From Bacteroidales bacterium (GTDB taxonomy: Bacteria > Bacteroidota > Bacteroidia > Bacteroidales > Lentimicrobiaceae), in the NCBI GenBank assembly GCA_022837485.1, contig JALHHH010000058.1:1-17574 (forward strand): 17,574 nt of DNA, written 5' to 3'. Positions 5,758 through 14,099 of this stretch are shown here, in pieces. Within the stretch, counting starts at the first letter, position 1; every line of letters begins with the position of its first letter. The notes under the pieces are model-generated. The model saw only the letters and a program-made list of their open reading frames with translations. It was not told where the DNA came from and ran no database searches. The position numbers were made by a program, and so were the translations under genes.

Positions 5758-7020
5758 TCAGGTGTTTCCATCCTCCTCAAAAAATTTCCGGATTACATCG
5801 AGGAAGGATCCGCGGGCAGGTTTTTTAATTTTTGGACTTTGCTTTTCCGTTTTTGATGTTTCTTTTTCAAGGCGTTGCAATCCGATGATTACAAGACCGA
5901 TACCGGTGGCATACATGGGGCTGGCCATTTCTTCGGGCACACCGGGAGCCAGGTGTTCGTTGGGATAACCGATTCGGGTATCCATTCCGGTAATAAATTC
6001 GCACAGCTGCGAGATGTGTTTCAGCTGGGCTCCGCCACCGGTGAGCACGATGCCGGCAATCAGTTTCTTTTCATAGCCCGAATTTTTTATCTCGAAGTAG
6101 ATATGTTCGATTATTTCTTCCATTCGTGCCTGGATGATGCTGGCCAGGTTGCGCAGGGTTATCTCCTTGGGCGGACGTCCTCTGAGCCCGGGGATGGCAA
6201 CCACCTCTTCGTCGCGGTTTTCACTGGCCAGAGCTGAGCCGAATTTCACCTTCAGGTCTTCGGCGTGCTTTTTAATGATGGTGCAGCCTTCCTTGATGTC
6301 TTCGGTGATGATGTCGCCTCCGAACGGGATTACTGCTGTGTGGCGTATAATGCCGTCCTGGAAAATGGCGATGTCGGTGGTTCCGCCTCCGATGTCGACC
6401 AGTACCACACCGGCTTCTTTTTCTTCATCGCTCAGCACCGCTTCCGCCGAAGCCAGGGGTTCAAGCAGCAGGGAATCTACCTGCAGGCCGGCTTTGCGGA
6501 CGCACTTAAAGATGTTCTTGGCCGCCATGGTCTGGCCGGTGATGATGTGGAAGTTGGCTTCCAGCTGATGGCCCAGCATACCCTTGGGCTGTCGTATCCC
6601 GGTTTCGCCGTCGACCGAGTATTCCTGCGGTATCACATCAATAATTTCCTCGCCCGGATTCATGGCCAGCTTGAACATGTTTTCGGTAAGTCCGTCGATG
6701 TCGGCCTGACTGATCTCCACGTCCGCATTGGGACGTATGATGGATCCGCGGTACTGAATGCTTTTGATGTGCTGTCCGGCAATTCCCACACTTACGGTTG
6801 CAATATTTGTTTCGGAGCGGTTTTCTGCATCTTTTACTGCCGCAACAATGCTTTGTACCGTGTCGTCGATGTTGGCTACAACCCCTCGTTTCACCCCAAT
6901 GGAGTCGGTACGGCCAAAGCCGAGGATCTCAATCTTCCCGTTTTCGTTACGCCGTCCAACGATGGCAGCTATTTTTGTAGTGCCTATATCCAGGCCAACA
7001 ATAATTTCGGATGGTTCCAT
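5758..7020 (-). CDS. ftsA: Cell division protein FtsA
   Basis: Actin-like ATPase that tethers FtsZ to the inner membrane and recruits later division proteins. The fold is visible as the phosphate-1 motif DIGTTK (residues 11-16), the FtsA-specific 1C (SHS2) domain (about 82-165, before TGQTMAAKN), the phosphate-2 motif DIGGGTTD (209-216) and the adenosine motif TGGG (327-330). A Lys-rich linker (about 386-402) leads to a C-terminal amphipathic segment FLDVIRKFFEE (406-416) that fits the membrane-targeting helix. At 420 residues the length matches E. coli FtsA. The start follows the ftsQ stop by six bases. Confidence 0.97.
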   Translation of the reverse strand: MEPSEIIVGLDIGTTKIAAIVGRRNENGKIEILGFGRTDSIGVKRGVVANIDDTVQSIVAAVKDAENRSETNIATVSVGIAGQHIKSIQYRGSIIRPNADVEISQADIDGLTENMFKLAMNPGEEIIDVIPQEYSVDGETGIRQPKGMLGHQLEANFHIITGQTMAAKNIFKCVRKAGLQVDSLLLEPLASAEAVLSDEEKEAGVVLVDIGGGTTDIAIFQDGIIRHTAVIPFGGDIITEDIKEGCTIIKKHAEDLKVKFGSALASENRDEEVVAIPGLRGRPPKEITLRNLASIIQARMEEIIEHIYFEIKNSGYEKKLIAGIVLTGGGAQLKHISQLCEFITGMDTRIGYPNEHLAPGVPEEMASPMYATGIGLVIIGLQRLEKETSKTEKQSPKIKKPARGSFLDVIRKFFEEDGNT

Positions 7021-7026
7021 ACTATT

Positions 7027-7788
7027 TTAACTTGTTTTTGTACATACAATCTGATCGCGGAAACGGAGATTCACAACCCCGTAATTTTTCCACGCCTCGT
7101 TTTTCATACCCTGACGGTAAAAGATTCTGAGTTTTTCAAGCTTTTCTTTCATTGCGCTGGTGTCGCCCAGCACAATGATGTGGTTGCCAATTTTGGGAAC
7201 GAGTTGAATTACGCCGCTTTCATCAAGGTAAATCTGTTCGGTCAGGGCCATAGAGAACACGTCGGCTTTAACAGCCATAGCCGTAGTATAGATATTTGCA
7301 AGAGTTTGATGCTGCATCGCAGGTCCATGCTGTTTCAGTGCAGGAATACTTCCGCTGGCTATCATAACCCTTGCCGGGAATTCTGTACTCAGGGGCATGG
7401 TATTCCCTTCCGTGTCAATATAGAAGGATTCGCCCGTTTCCGGGATTACCCTCACCAGTGGCTGCCGTTGTTCGATGTTTGCTTTAACGGTGCCTTCAAC
7501 ACCGATGGTGAGGCTGGCATTGCGGATAAAGGGATCGTCGTTCAGCAGTTGCTGGATTTCTGCAGACCGTATATCCGGCAGTTTCTGATTGCGGATACGG
7601 TATCCGGCATCGGTTATCCGGTCCTTGATGTACTGTTCCGAGATCAGGCGGTCAGCATCGCCGTGCTGAATGAGGATCTGAAATTCGGGACATGTAACCG
7701 TTTTCTGTTTTTCATTGGCAAAAACGAAAAGGCTTGCTGCACCGGCTATCAGAACAGTCCACAGAAGAATATGTAGTATCTTTCTCAT
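7027..7788 (-). CDS. ftsQ: Cell division protein FtsQ
   Basis: Bitopic membrane protein of the divisome, linking FtsA/FtsZ to the septal synthase through the FtsB/FtsL partners. The 253-residue product has a short basic cytoplasmic start, one hydrophobic segment (about residues 4-24) and a periplasmic part. That part begins with a POTRA-like region (about 35-105, containing ISEQYIKDRI and a QQLLNDDPFIRNASL segment) and continues into the beta domain (RQPLVRVIPETGESFYIDTEG). Sequence conservation in this family is low; the call rests on topology, size and position between murC and ftsA. The ATG overlaps the murC stop by four bases (ATGA), which implies translational coupling. Confidence 0.9.
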   Translation of the reverse strand: MRKILHILLWTVLIAGAASLFVFANEKQKTVTCPEFQILIQHGDADRLISEQYIKDRITDAGYRIRNQKLPDIRSAEIQQLLNDDPFIRNASLTIGVEGTVKANIEQRQPLVRVIPETGESFYIDTEGNTMPLSTEFPARVMIASGSIPALKQHGPAMQHQTLANIYTTAMAVKADVFSMALTEQIYLDESGVIQLVPKIGNHIIVLGDTSAMKEKLEKLRIFYRQGMKNEAWKNYGVVNLRFRDQIVCTKTS

Positions 7789-9164
7789 GGCCTTTTGTTT
7801 TTATTGTTCAATGCGATGGTTAGCGGTTCTACCAGCTGGTCGATGTCGCCGGCGCCCAGGGTAAGTATTACATCGGCATCCATGTTTTCCATCATCTCTA
7901 TCACCTCGTCGCGCTGTGCCACTTGCCTGTCGGGAACGGTAATTTTCTCCAGCAGCATGGCAGAGCTTACACCGGGGATGGGCAGTTCCCGGGCCGGGTA
8001 GATGTCGAGCAGTATTACCCTGTCGAGCAGCGAAAGGCTTTCGGCAAAGCCATCGGCGAAGTCGCGGGTGCGGGAGTACAGGTGCGGCTGAAATATCCCG
8101 GTGATGTGACGGCCCGGGTAGAGTGCCTTCACCGAGTCTATGCACGCCCTGAGTTCTTCGGGATGATGCGCGTAGTCGTCGATGTAAAGGAGTCCTTCTT
8201 TCACCACCCGGTGGTCGAACCTGCGTTTTACTCCGGAAAATGTGGCGATGCCCCTTTGGATGTCGTCGGGCTCCACACCTGCCAGCCAGGCTACGGAGGC
8301 TGCTGCTACCGCATTTTCCACGTTAAAAAGTCCTGGCAGCCCGGGACGGAATCCTTCTATACGGCCTCCCGGTACAATCAGGTTGAAGGTGTATTGTCCG
8401 TTTTCCAGTTTCAGGCTTTCGGTGCAAAAGTCTGCATCGCCTCTCAGGGCATAAGTATAGGTTTTTACGCCTGCACTGGTGGCCGGCGTAAGGGGCAGTC
8501 CCTTCTTGCAGACCAGAAATCCGTTTTCCCGTATTCCTCCGGCGAAGGCGCTGAACGATTCCAGAAGCGCTTCATGGGTTTGGTAGATGTCGAGATGGTC
8601 GGCATCCACGGAGGTGATAACGGCGCCGGCGGGATGAAGCCTCAGGAACGAACGGTCGAACTCATCCGCTTCCGCAACCATAAACGAACTATCGGGTTTG
8701 AGCAGCAGGTTGGTGTTATGATTTTTGGATATCCCGCCAAGGAAAGCCGTACATCCGGCCGGCGATTCATAGAGTATGTGCGCCAGCATGGTGCTTACCG
8801 TTGTTTTGCCGTGTGTACCGGCAACGGCCAGGGTATTCCGTGAATTTGTAACCGCTCCGAGGAATTCGGAACGCTTTGCCATAGGGATGCCGCTGTTCTG
8901 GGCTGTGATGTATTCGTTCAGTTCGCGCGGAACGGCAGGGGTATAGATGATGAGATCCGCATCAACGGGGATCATATCGGGACGGTCGTCGTAATGAATG
9001 TGCATTCCTTCGGCTTCCAGTTCCCTGGTAAGGGTGGTAGGCGTTTTGTCGTAACCGTGAACCCTGGCACCAGCGGCATGCAGGTAACGCGCCAATGCGC
9101 TCATGCCTATCCCGCCTATGCCCAGGAAGTAAACTTTTTTAAGATGTTCGGTTTTCACGGTCAT
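7785..9164 (-). CDS. murC: UDP-N-acetylmuramate--L-alanine ligase
   Basis: Cytoplasmic ATP-dependent ligase that adds L-Ala, the first stem-peptide residue, to UDP-MurNAc. Three Mur-ligase domains are visible: the N-terminal substrate domain with GIGGIGMSALA (residues 15-25), the central ATPase domain with P-loop AGTHGKTT (115-122) and the EADEFDRSF block (165-173), and the C-terminal domain with IDDYAHHPEE and a FQPHLYSRTRDF segment. GIGGIGMS and the HxHxS-type FQPHLYSRT block identify MurC rather than MurD, MurE or MurF. The length (459) is typical. It starts eight bases after murG and overlaps ftsQ by four bases. Confidence 0.97.
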   Translation of the reverse strand: MTVKTEHLKKVYFLGIGGIGMSALARYLHAAGARVHGYDKTPTTLTRELEAEGMHIHYDDRPDMIPVDADLIIYTPAVPRELNEYITAQNSGIPMAKRSEFLGAVTNSRNTLAVAGTHGKTTVSTMLAHILYESPAGCTAFLGGISKNHNTNLLLKPDSSFMVAEADEFDRSFLRLHPAGAVITSVDADHLDIYQTHEALLESFSAFAGGIRENGFLVCKKGLPLTPATSAGVKTYTYALRGDADFCTESLKLENGQYTFNLIVPGGRIEGFRPGLPGLFNVENAVAAASVAWLAGVEPDDIQRGIATFSGVKRRFDHRVVKEGLLYIDDYAHHPEELRACIDSVKALYPGRHITGIFQPHLYSRTRDFADGFAESLSLLDRVILLDIYPARELPIPGVSSAMLLEKITVPDRQVAQRDEVIEMMENMDADVILTLGAGDIDQLVEPLTIALNNKNKRP

Positions 9165-9172
9165 TCGTATGT

Positions 9173-10282
9173 TTATCTTTTAATGCATTCCACGATCAGC
9201 GCGGCAATGTCGGCTGCGGCATTTTCACGTCCCAGCGTCAGGATTTGTTTCGACAGACTTTCGCGGAGCTGGCCGTTTCCTGCCAGTTCAATGGCTGTAT
9301 TTACAAGTTTGTGTTCTGCTTCTGCATCTTTCACCATAAGAGCAGCACCTTCGGTAACCAGAGTCATGGCGTTTCGCGTCTGGTGGTCTTCGGCAACATT
9401 GGGCGAGGGTACCAGTATTGACGGGCGGCCGGTAACGCACAGTTCCGAAATGGCCAGCGCGCCGGCCCGCGATATCACCACATCCGAAGCGGCATATGCG
9501 AGATCCATGCGGGTGATGAAAGGGAATTGCCGTATTCCCGCTCCGGAAAACGGAAGAACGGCTGACGCTGCCTGATCGGAATACGATCTGCCGGTCTGCC
9601 ATATCAGCTGTATCCCTGCATCGGCAATGGTTTTAAGTCCGCTGTGCAGGCTTCTGTTAATGGTGAGGGCTCCCAGGCTTCCGCCGACGGCCAGAATTAC
9701 CGGTCTGTTTTCGTCGAGACCGAAAAATTCGAGGGCTTCGCGCCGTTTGGCCATGGCGTGAACAATTTCGGGTCTTACCGGATTGCCGGTAAGTACCAGC
9801 TTTCTGGCAGGAAAGTAGCGCTCCATGCCGGGGTAGGCAACACAGATTTTTTTTGCTTTACGGGCCAGCATTTTGTTGGTTATGCCGGGGTAGGAGTTCT
9901 GCTCCTGCACAAGGGTTGGAATTCCCATAGCTGCGGCGGCCTTAACGGTAGGGCCACTGGCATACCCTCCGACACCAACCACCACGTGGGGCTTGAACCC
10001 CCTGATGATTTTTCGTGCTCGTATGCTGCTGTGAATCAGTTTAAAGGGGAACAACAGGTTTTCCCAGCTCAGTCGTCTCTGTAAGCCGCTTATCCAAAGT
10101 CCTTCGATTGGATACCCGGCTGCAGGAACTTTTTCCATCTCCATACGGCCCTGAGCACCAACAAACAGTATATTGACACCCGGATCCTTACTCCGCAGTG
10201 CACCGGCAATGGCAATGGCCGGGAATACGTGCCCCCCGGTACCTCCTCCGCTGATGATAATCCTTGTTTCAGGCAACGACAT
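9173..10282 (-). CDS. murG: Lipid II synthase MurG (UDP-GlcNAc transferase)
   Basis: Membrane-associated GT-B glycosyltransferase that adds GlcNAc to lipid I to give lipid II. Signatures are the lipid-side glycine loop GGGTGGH (residues 12-18), GVGGYASGP (103-111), the QEQNSYPG block (126-133), the second glycine loop GGSLGA (200-205), and the nucleotide-binding SRAGALAISEL (271-281) followed by PSILVPSPNVAEDHQ (287-301). I chose the ATG at 10282 (369 residues), which puts the first glycine loop close to the N-terminus, as in the family. An in-frame ATG at 10342 would add 20 Lys/Asn-rich residues and overlap ftsW by 74 bp. The chosen start overlaps ftsW by 14 bp. Confidence 0.95.
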   Translation of the reverse strand: MSLPETRIIISGGGTGGHVFPAIAIAGALRSKDPGVNILFVGAQGRMEMEKVPAAGYPIEGLWISGLQRRLSWENLLFPFKLIHSSIRARKIIRGFKPHVVVGVGGYASGPTVKAAAAMGIPTLVQEQNSYPGITNKMLARKAKKICVAYPGMERYFPARKLVLTGNPVRPEIVHAMAKRREALEFFGLDENRPVILAVGGSLGALTINRSLHSGLKTIADAGIQLIWQTGRSYSDQAASAVLPFSGAGIRQFPFITRMDLAYAASDVVISRAGALAISELCVTGRPSILVPSPNVAEDHQTRNAMTLVTEGAALMVKDAEAEHKLVNTAIELAGNGQLRESLSKQILTLGRENAAADIAALIVECIKR

Positions 10283-11456
10283 GTTCGGTTTGTTTTGGTT
10301 GTTTGTCTTTTTTACTGTCTTCCGCGGCTTCCGATTCTTCAATTTCGCGGCTTACACTAAGGATAATTCCTATCGAAATGCTGGTAAACCAGATGGAAGT
10401 GCCCCCCATACTTACCAGCGGCAGAGTTTGTCCGGTAACCGGAAGCAGGTTCACTGCCACCATCATATTCACCATCGCCTGGAACACCAGGCTGAATGCC
10501 ACTCCGAATGTGAGGAAGGCCGCGAAGTTGCGCGGGCTTCGGATTACAATTTTAATGGCCCGGAACAACAAAACGAGATAGAGCAATACCACAAGTATGC
10601 CGCCAATAAGTCCGTATTCCTCAATGATAATGGCAAAGATGAAATCGGAATAGGGGTGAGGCAGAAAGTTCTTTTGGGTGGAGTTGCCCGGCATGCGACC
10701 CGTAATACCTCCGTAAGCGATGGCTATCTTTGCCTGTTCCACCTGGTAATTGCCCTCGCTGTCGCCGCTTCTGAAGTTCTCGATGCGGTTTTGCCAGGTT
10801 CCGATGCGACCGCTCTTTTTCGGGGAGTTAGCCAGAACAATGATCATAATGAACAAACCCGCAAGCCCTATCCCTACCAGTAAGAAGATGTAGATGAATT
10901 TTACCCGGCCAACAAACATCAACACCAGGCAGGTAGTAAAAATCAGGGCTGCGGTGGAGAGGTTTGCAGGCAGTATAAGTCCGGTAATAAGAACTACCGG
11001 TATTATTATGGAAACGAATCCTTTGCGGAAGTCTTCAATCTCATCCTGTTTGCGGGCCAGCAGCCTGGCGACAAAAATGATAAGCGCAAGCTTGGCAAAA
11101 TCGGAAGGCTGAAAGGTTAGGTTGATCAGCGGCAGGGTGTACCAGCGGCTGGCTTCGTTGAGGTTGGTGCCGAAAAACAAGGTAAAAGCCAGCAGAGGTA
11201 CTGAAATATAGATTGCCAGCTGGGATATACGGGCATAGTATTTATACTTCACCAGATGAGCGAGAAACATAAGAACGAAGCCAAGCATCAGGATTCCCAT
11301 GTGCTTGATGAGGTAGTATTCCGTATTCCCCGACTGGTAGCGGAAAGCCAGGGTGCCGGTAGAGCTGTATACAGCCAGCACCGAGAAGATCGACAGCAGG
11401 AATACCACTGCCCAGATCACCTTATCGCCCTTTATGTTTTTCAGAATCGATCGCAT
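10269..11456 (-). CDS. ftsW: Septal peptidoglycan polymerase FtsW (SEDS family)
   Basis: Polytopic SEDS glycosyltransferase that polymerises lipid II at the septum with its partner FtsI. The 395-residue protein has multiple hydrophobic segments and the family blocks FQPSDFAKLALI (about residues 115-126), PHPYSDFIFAIIIEEYG (266-282) and PVTGQTLPLVSMGGTS (339-354). Asp271 matches the catalytic aspartate of the fourth extracellular loop. A polar tail rich in Glu, Lys and Gln (about 371-395) ends the protein. Context (between murD and murG, with ftsI in the cluster) favours FtsW over the elongation paralogue RodA. It starts 21 bp after murD. Confidence 0.95.
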   Translation of the reverse strand: MRSILKNIKGDKVIWAVVFLLSIFSVLAVYSSTGTLAFRYQSGNTEYYLIKHMGILMLGFVLMFLAHLVKYKYYARISQLAIYISVPLLAFTLFFGTNLNEASRWYTLPLINLTFQPSDFAKLALIIFVARLLARKQDEIEDFRKGFVSIIIPVVLITGLILPANLSTAALIFTTCLVLMFVGRVKFIYIFLLVGIGLAGLFIMIIVLANSPKKSGRIGTWQNRIENFRSGDSEGNYQVEQAKIAIAYGGITGRMPGNSTQKNFLPHPYSDFIFAIIIEEYGLIGGILVVLLYLVLLFRAIKIVIRSPRNFAAFLTFGVAFSLVFQAMVNMMVAVNLLPVTGQTLPLVSMGGTSIWFTSISIGIILSVSREIEESEAAEDSKKDKQPKQTEHVVA

Positions 11457-11477
11457 GCTTTCCGTCTGCTTTACGTA

Positions 11478-12821
11478 TTAGAGTTCCTTTACAGCGGCTT
11501 TGAACTGCCGGCCGCGGTCTTCATAGTTCTCGAAAAGGTCGAAGCTTGCACAGGCGGGTGCCAGCAGTACCACATCGCCGTCTTCGGCAAGATAGTAGGA
11601 CGTATTCACGGCATCGCGCGCTGTGCCCGTTACGGTGATCACCGGGATAATGCCCGTGAAGGCATCGATCAGCTTCTGGTTATCGGTACCCAGACACACC
11701 AGGGCTTTCACCTTTTCCTTTACCACATCGTAGAGCTTTGTGTAGTCGTTGCCCTTATCAACCCCACCGGCAATCCATATCACGGGTCTTTGCTGGCTTT
11801 CGAGTGCCCACCAGGCCGAGTTGATGTTGGTTGCCTTAGAGTCGTTGATAAACTCAATCCCGTGGATGTTGGCCACATGCTCCAGGCGGTGCTCGATGTT
11901 CTGAAAATCAGAAAGGCATTGCCTGATGGTCTCCTTCCGTATCCCAAGCAGCTTTGTGGCTATGCCTGCTGCCATGGAATTGTGGATGTTGTGTTTTCCC
12001 TGTAGTGCCAGTTCTTCGATCGACATAGTGAATGTTTCTCCTTTTATATTGAAAACTATCGTGTTATTTTCCATCCAGGCCCCTTCATGCCCTTTTTGGG
12101 TGAGGCTGTAGCGATACACCTGCTGCTTCAGTTCCATCTGCTCTGTCAGCCGGGCCGAAACTTCGTCGTCGGCACACCAGATAAAACTGTCGGAAGGTGT
12201 TTGGTTTTGAATAATTCTGAGTTTTGAAGCCGCATACTTCTCCGTATTGTAGTCGTAGCGGTCGAGATGATCGGGGGTAATGTTGAGCAATACGGCAATG
12301 CCGGCTCTGAAGCTGTACATGCCATCGAGCTGGAAGCTGCTCAGCTCCAGCGCGTAATGACTGTGATGCCGTTCGCTCACCATGCGGGCAAAGCTGTTGC
12401 CCACGTTGCCTGCCAGTCCGGCATCCATTCCTGCACCCTGCATGATATGCCAGATCAGACTGGTTGTGGTGGTTTTGCCGTTGCTGCCGGTAATGCATAC
12501 GGTTTGCGCATCCGTAAAGCGTGCGGCAAATTCAATTTCAGAAATCACCGGAATGCCGGCTCCGGCTGCCTGCAAAACAATGGGGGCAGTGTCGGGAATA
12601 CCCGGACTTTTAACCACTTCGGTGACCCGGTCGAAAAGCCCGGCAGAATGTCCGCCTTCTTCAAAATCAATCCCTTCCTGCTGCAGCAAAGCGCGGTATT
12701 CGGGTTTGACGGGTCTGTTGTCGGATACAAATACCCCCATCCCCCTGCGTTTTGCAAGCAGGGCAGCACCTGTTCCGCTTTCGCCGGCGCCGAGTACCAG
12801 GATATGGGGTTGTGCGTTCAT
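11478..12821 (-). CDS. murD: UDP-N-acetylmuramoyl-L-alanine--D-glutamate ligase
   Basis: Cytoplasmic ATP-dependent ligase that adds D-Glu to UDP-MurNAc-L-Ala. Features are the N-terminal VLGAGESGTGAA nucleotide-like fold (residues 9-20), P-loop TGSNGKTTTT (111-120), a NVGNSF block (139-144), a LELSSFQL block (158-165), TPDHLDRYD (182-190), a lysine at 200 in the position of the carbamylated residue, and NDSKATN in the C-terminal domain. GAGESG and LSSFQL distinguish it from the other Mur ligases. The length (447) is typical. It starts six bases after mraY. Confidence 0.97.
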   Translation of the reverse strand: MNAQPHILVLGAGESGTGAALLAKRRGMGVFVSDNRPVKPEYRALLQQEGIDFEEGGHSAGLFDRVTEVVKSPGIPDTAPIVLQAAGAGIPVISEIEFAARFTDAQTVCITGSNGKTTTTSLIWHIMQGAGMDAGLAGNVGNSFARMVSERHHSHYALELSSFQLDGMYSFRAGIAVLLNITPDHLDRYDYNTEKYAASKLRIIQNQTPSDSFIWCADDEVSARLTEQMELKQQVYRYSLTQKGHEGAWMENNTIVFNIKGETFTMSIEELALQGKHNIHNSMAAGIATKLLGIRKETIRQCLSDFQNIEHRLEHVANIHGIEFINDSKATNINSAWWALESQQRPVIWIAGGVDKGNDYTKLYDVVKEKVKALVCLGTDNQKLIDAFTGIIPVITVTGTARDAVNTSYYLAEDGDVVLLAPACASFDLFENYEDRGRQFKAAVKEL

Positions 12822-12827
12822 ATTATT

Positions 12828-14081
12828 TTACCTGATTTTCAAGGTTACTATGGTGAAAATTGCCAGCATAATGCCGACGATGAAAAACCGCATCACAATC
12901 TTTGGCTCTGCGTAGCCAAGCACCTGATAATGGTGGTGCAGTGGCGACATCTTAAAAATTCTGCGCCCTTCGCCGTATTTACGTTTTGTCCGTTTGAAGT
13001 AGCTTACCTGCAGCATTACCGATAGGTTTTCGGCCAGAAAGATGCCGCACAGAATGGGAATCAGCAGTTCTTTCCGGATCATAATGGCGAGTACGGCGAT
13101 TACCCCGCCCAGTGCCAGCGATCCGGTATCGCCCATAAAAACCTGAGCGGGAAAAGTGTTGTACCATAGAAATCCGGTACATGCACCTACAAAGGCACTT
13201 ACGAATATGGTGAGTTCGCCCGTATCGGGCAGATACATAATGTTGAGGTAGTCGGCAAAGACAAAGTTGCCCGATACCCAGGCCAGAATACCAAGTGTAG
13301 CTCCTATGATGGCGGAGGTACCCGTCGCAAGCCCGTCGATGCCATCGGTCAGATTTGCTCCGTTCGAAACGGCAGTTATAATCAGTATTACAATGGGAAC
13401 GAAGATGATCCAGGCGTGCTTCATTGCTTTTTTCCCAAACGGCTTCAGCAGAAGGGCATAATCGAGCTCGTTGTTCTTGAAAAACGGGATGGTGGTTTTG
13501 GTCGATTTGGTGGAATGCCGCGAAAATCTGCCGTCGTGATCGCCAACACGCTCAAATTCACTTAATTCGCTCGCGGAGCGTGAGCTGGTCTGTGCGATTT
13601 TCTCGCGGATAACCACATCTTCATGAAAATACAGGGTAAAACCTACGATCAGTCCTATTACAACCTGTCCCAGAATTTTAAACTTCCCGGCAAGGCCTTT
13701 TTTATCTTTACGGAATACCTTGATGTAGTCGTCGAGGAATCCGATAAAGCCCAGCCATACGGTAGTGATGAGTATGAGAATGATGTAGATGTTGTTGAGC
13801 TTGGCGAAAAGCAGGGTTGGGATTACAATGGCTGCCAGGATGATGAGACCTCCCATGGTAGGGGTTCCCTGTTTCTGCTTCTGGCCTTCCAGGCCCAGGT
13901 CGCGGACAATTTCGCCCACAAGTTTTTTCTTCAGGTAGTTGATCAGCGATTTCCCGAAAAGGAGAGAGATAACCAGGGAGGTAATAACTGCCAGTGCTGC
14001 CCTGAACGATATATACTGAAACATACCGGCGCCGGGTAAATCGAAGGCATTTTCCAGATATTCAAACAAATAGTACAGCAT
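12828..14081 (-). CDS. mraY: Phospho-MurNAc-pentapeptide transferase MraY, with insertion
   Basis: Polytopic membrane transferase that moves phospho-MurNAc-pentapeptide from UDP to undecaprenyl phosphate, forming lipid I. Motifs are GTPTMGG (residues 72-78), the Asp-Asp pair 117-118 in GFLDDY, NGANLTDGIDGLA (240-252), MGDTGSLALGG (316-326) with Asp318, and the cytoplasmic SPLHHHY loop (379-385). At 417 residues it is about 55 longer than E. coli MraY (360). The excess is largely a hydrophilic stretch rich in Ser, Thr, Arg and Glu at about 158-205, between the transmembrane segment after GLAGKFK and the next one. From memory this insertion is shared by other Bacteroidota. murE ends 18 bp upstream. 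Confidence 0.97.
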   Translation of the reverse strand: MLYYLFEYLENAFDLPGAGMFQYISFRAALAVITSLVISLLFGKSLINYLKKKLVGEIVRDLGLEGQKQKQGTPTMGGLIILAAIVIPTLLFAKLNNIYIILILITTVWLGFIGFLDDYIKVFRKDKKGLAGKFKILGQVVIGLIVGFTLYFHEDVVIREKIAQTSSRSASELSEFERVGDHDGRFSRHSTKSTKTTIPFFKNNELDYALLLKPFGKKAMKHAWIIFVPIVILIITAVSNGANLTDGIDGLATGTSAIIGATLGILAWVSGNFVFADYLNIMYLPDTGELTIFVSAFVGACTGFLWYNTFPAQVFMGDTGSLALGGVIAVLAIMIRKELLIPILCGIFLAENLSVMLQVSYFKRTKRKYGEGRRIFKMSPLHHHYQVLGYAEPKIVMRFFIVGIMLAIFTIVTLKIR

Positions 14082-14099
14082 ACTCTTCCTTTTTAATGG

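Noticed and set aside
6265..7776. Plus-strand open frame of 503 codons antisense to ftsA and ftsQ
   Set aside because: It is long, but it lies opposite two well-supported genes and spans their junction. Its protein is rich in His, Phe and Cys with no recognisable domain, as expected from the reverse complement of these genes.
7923..8843. Plus-strand open frame of 306 codons antisense to murC
   Set aside because: It is a shadow of murC codon usage, without a domain or promoter of its own.
10283..10342. Longer N-terminus for MurG starting at 10342
   Set aside because: The extra 20 residues are Lys/Asn-rich and would overlap the ftsW tail by 74 bp. The family's first glycine loop normally lies near the N-terminus, which fits the ATG at 10282.
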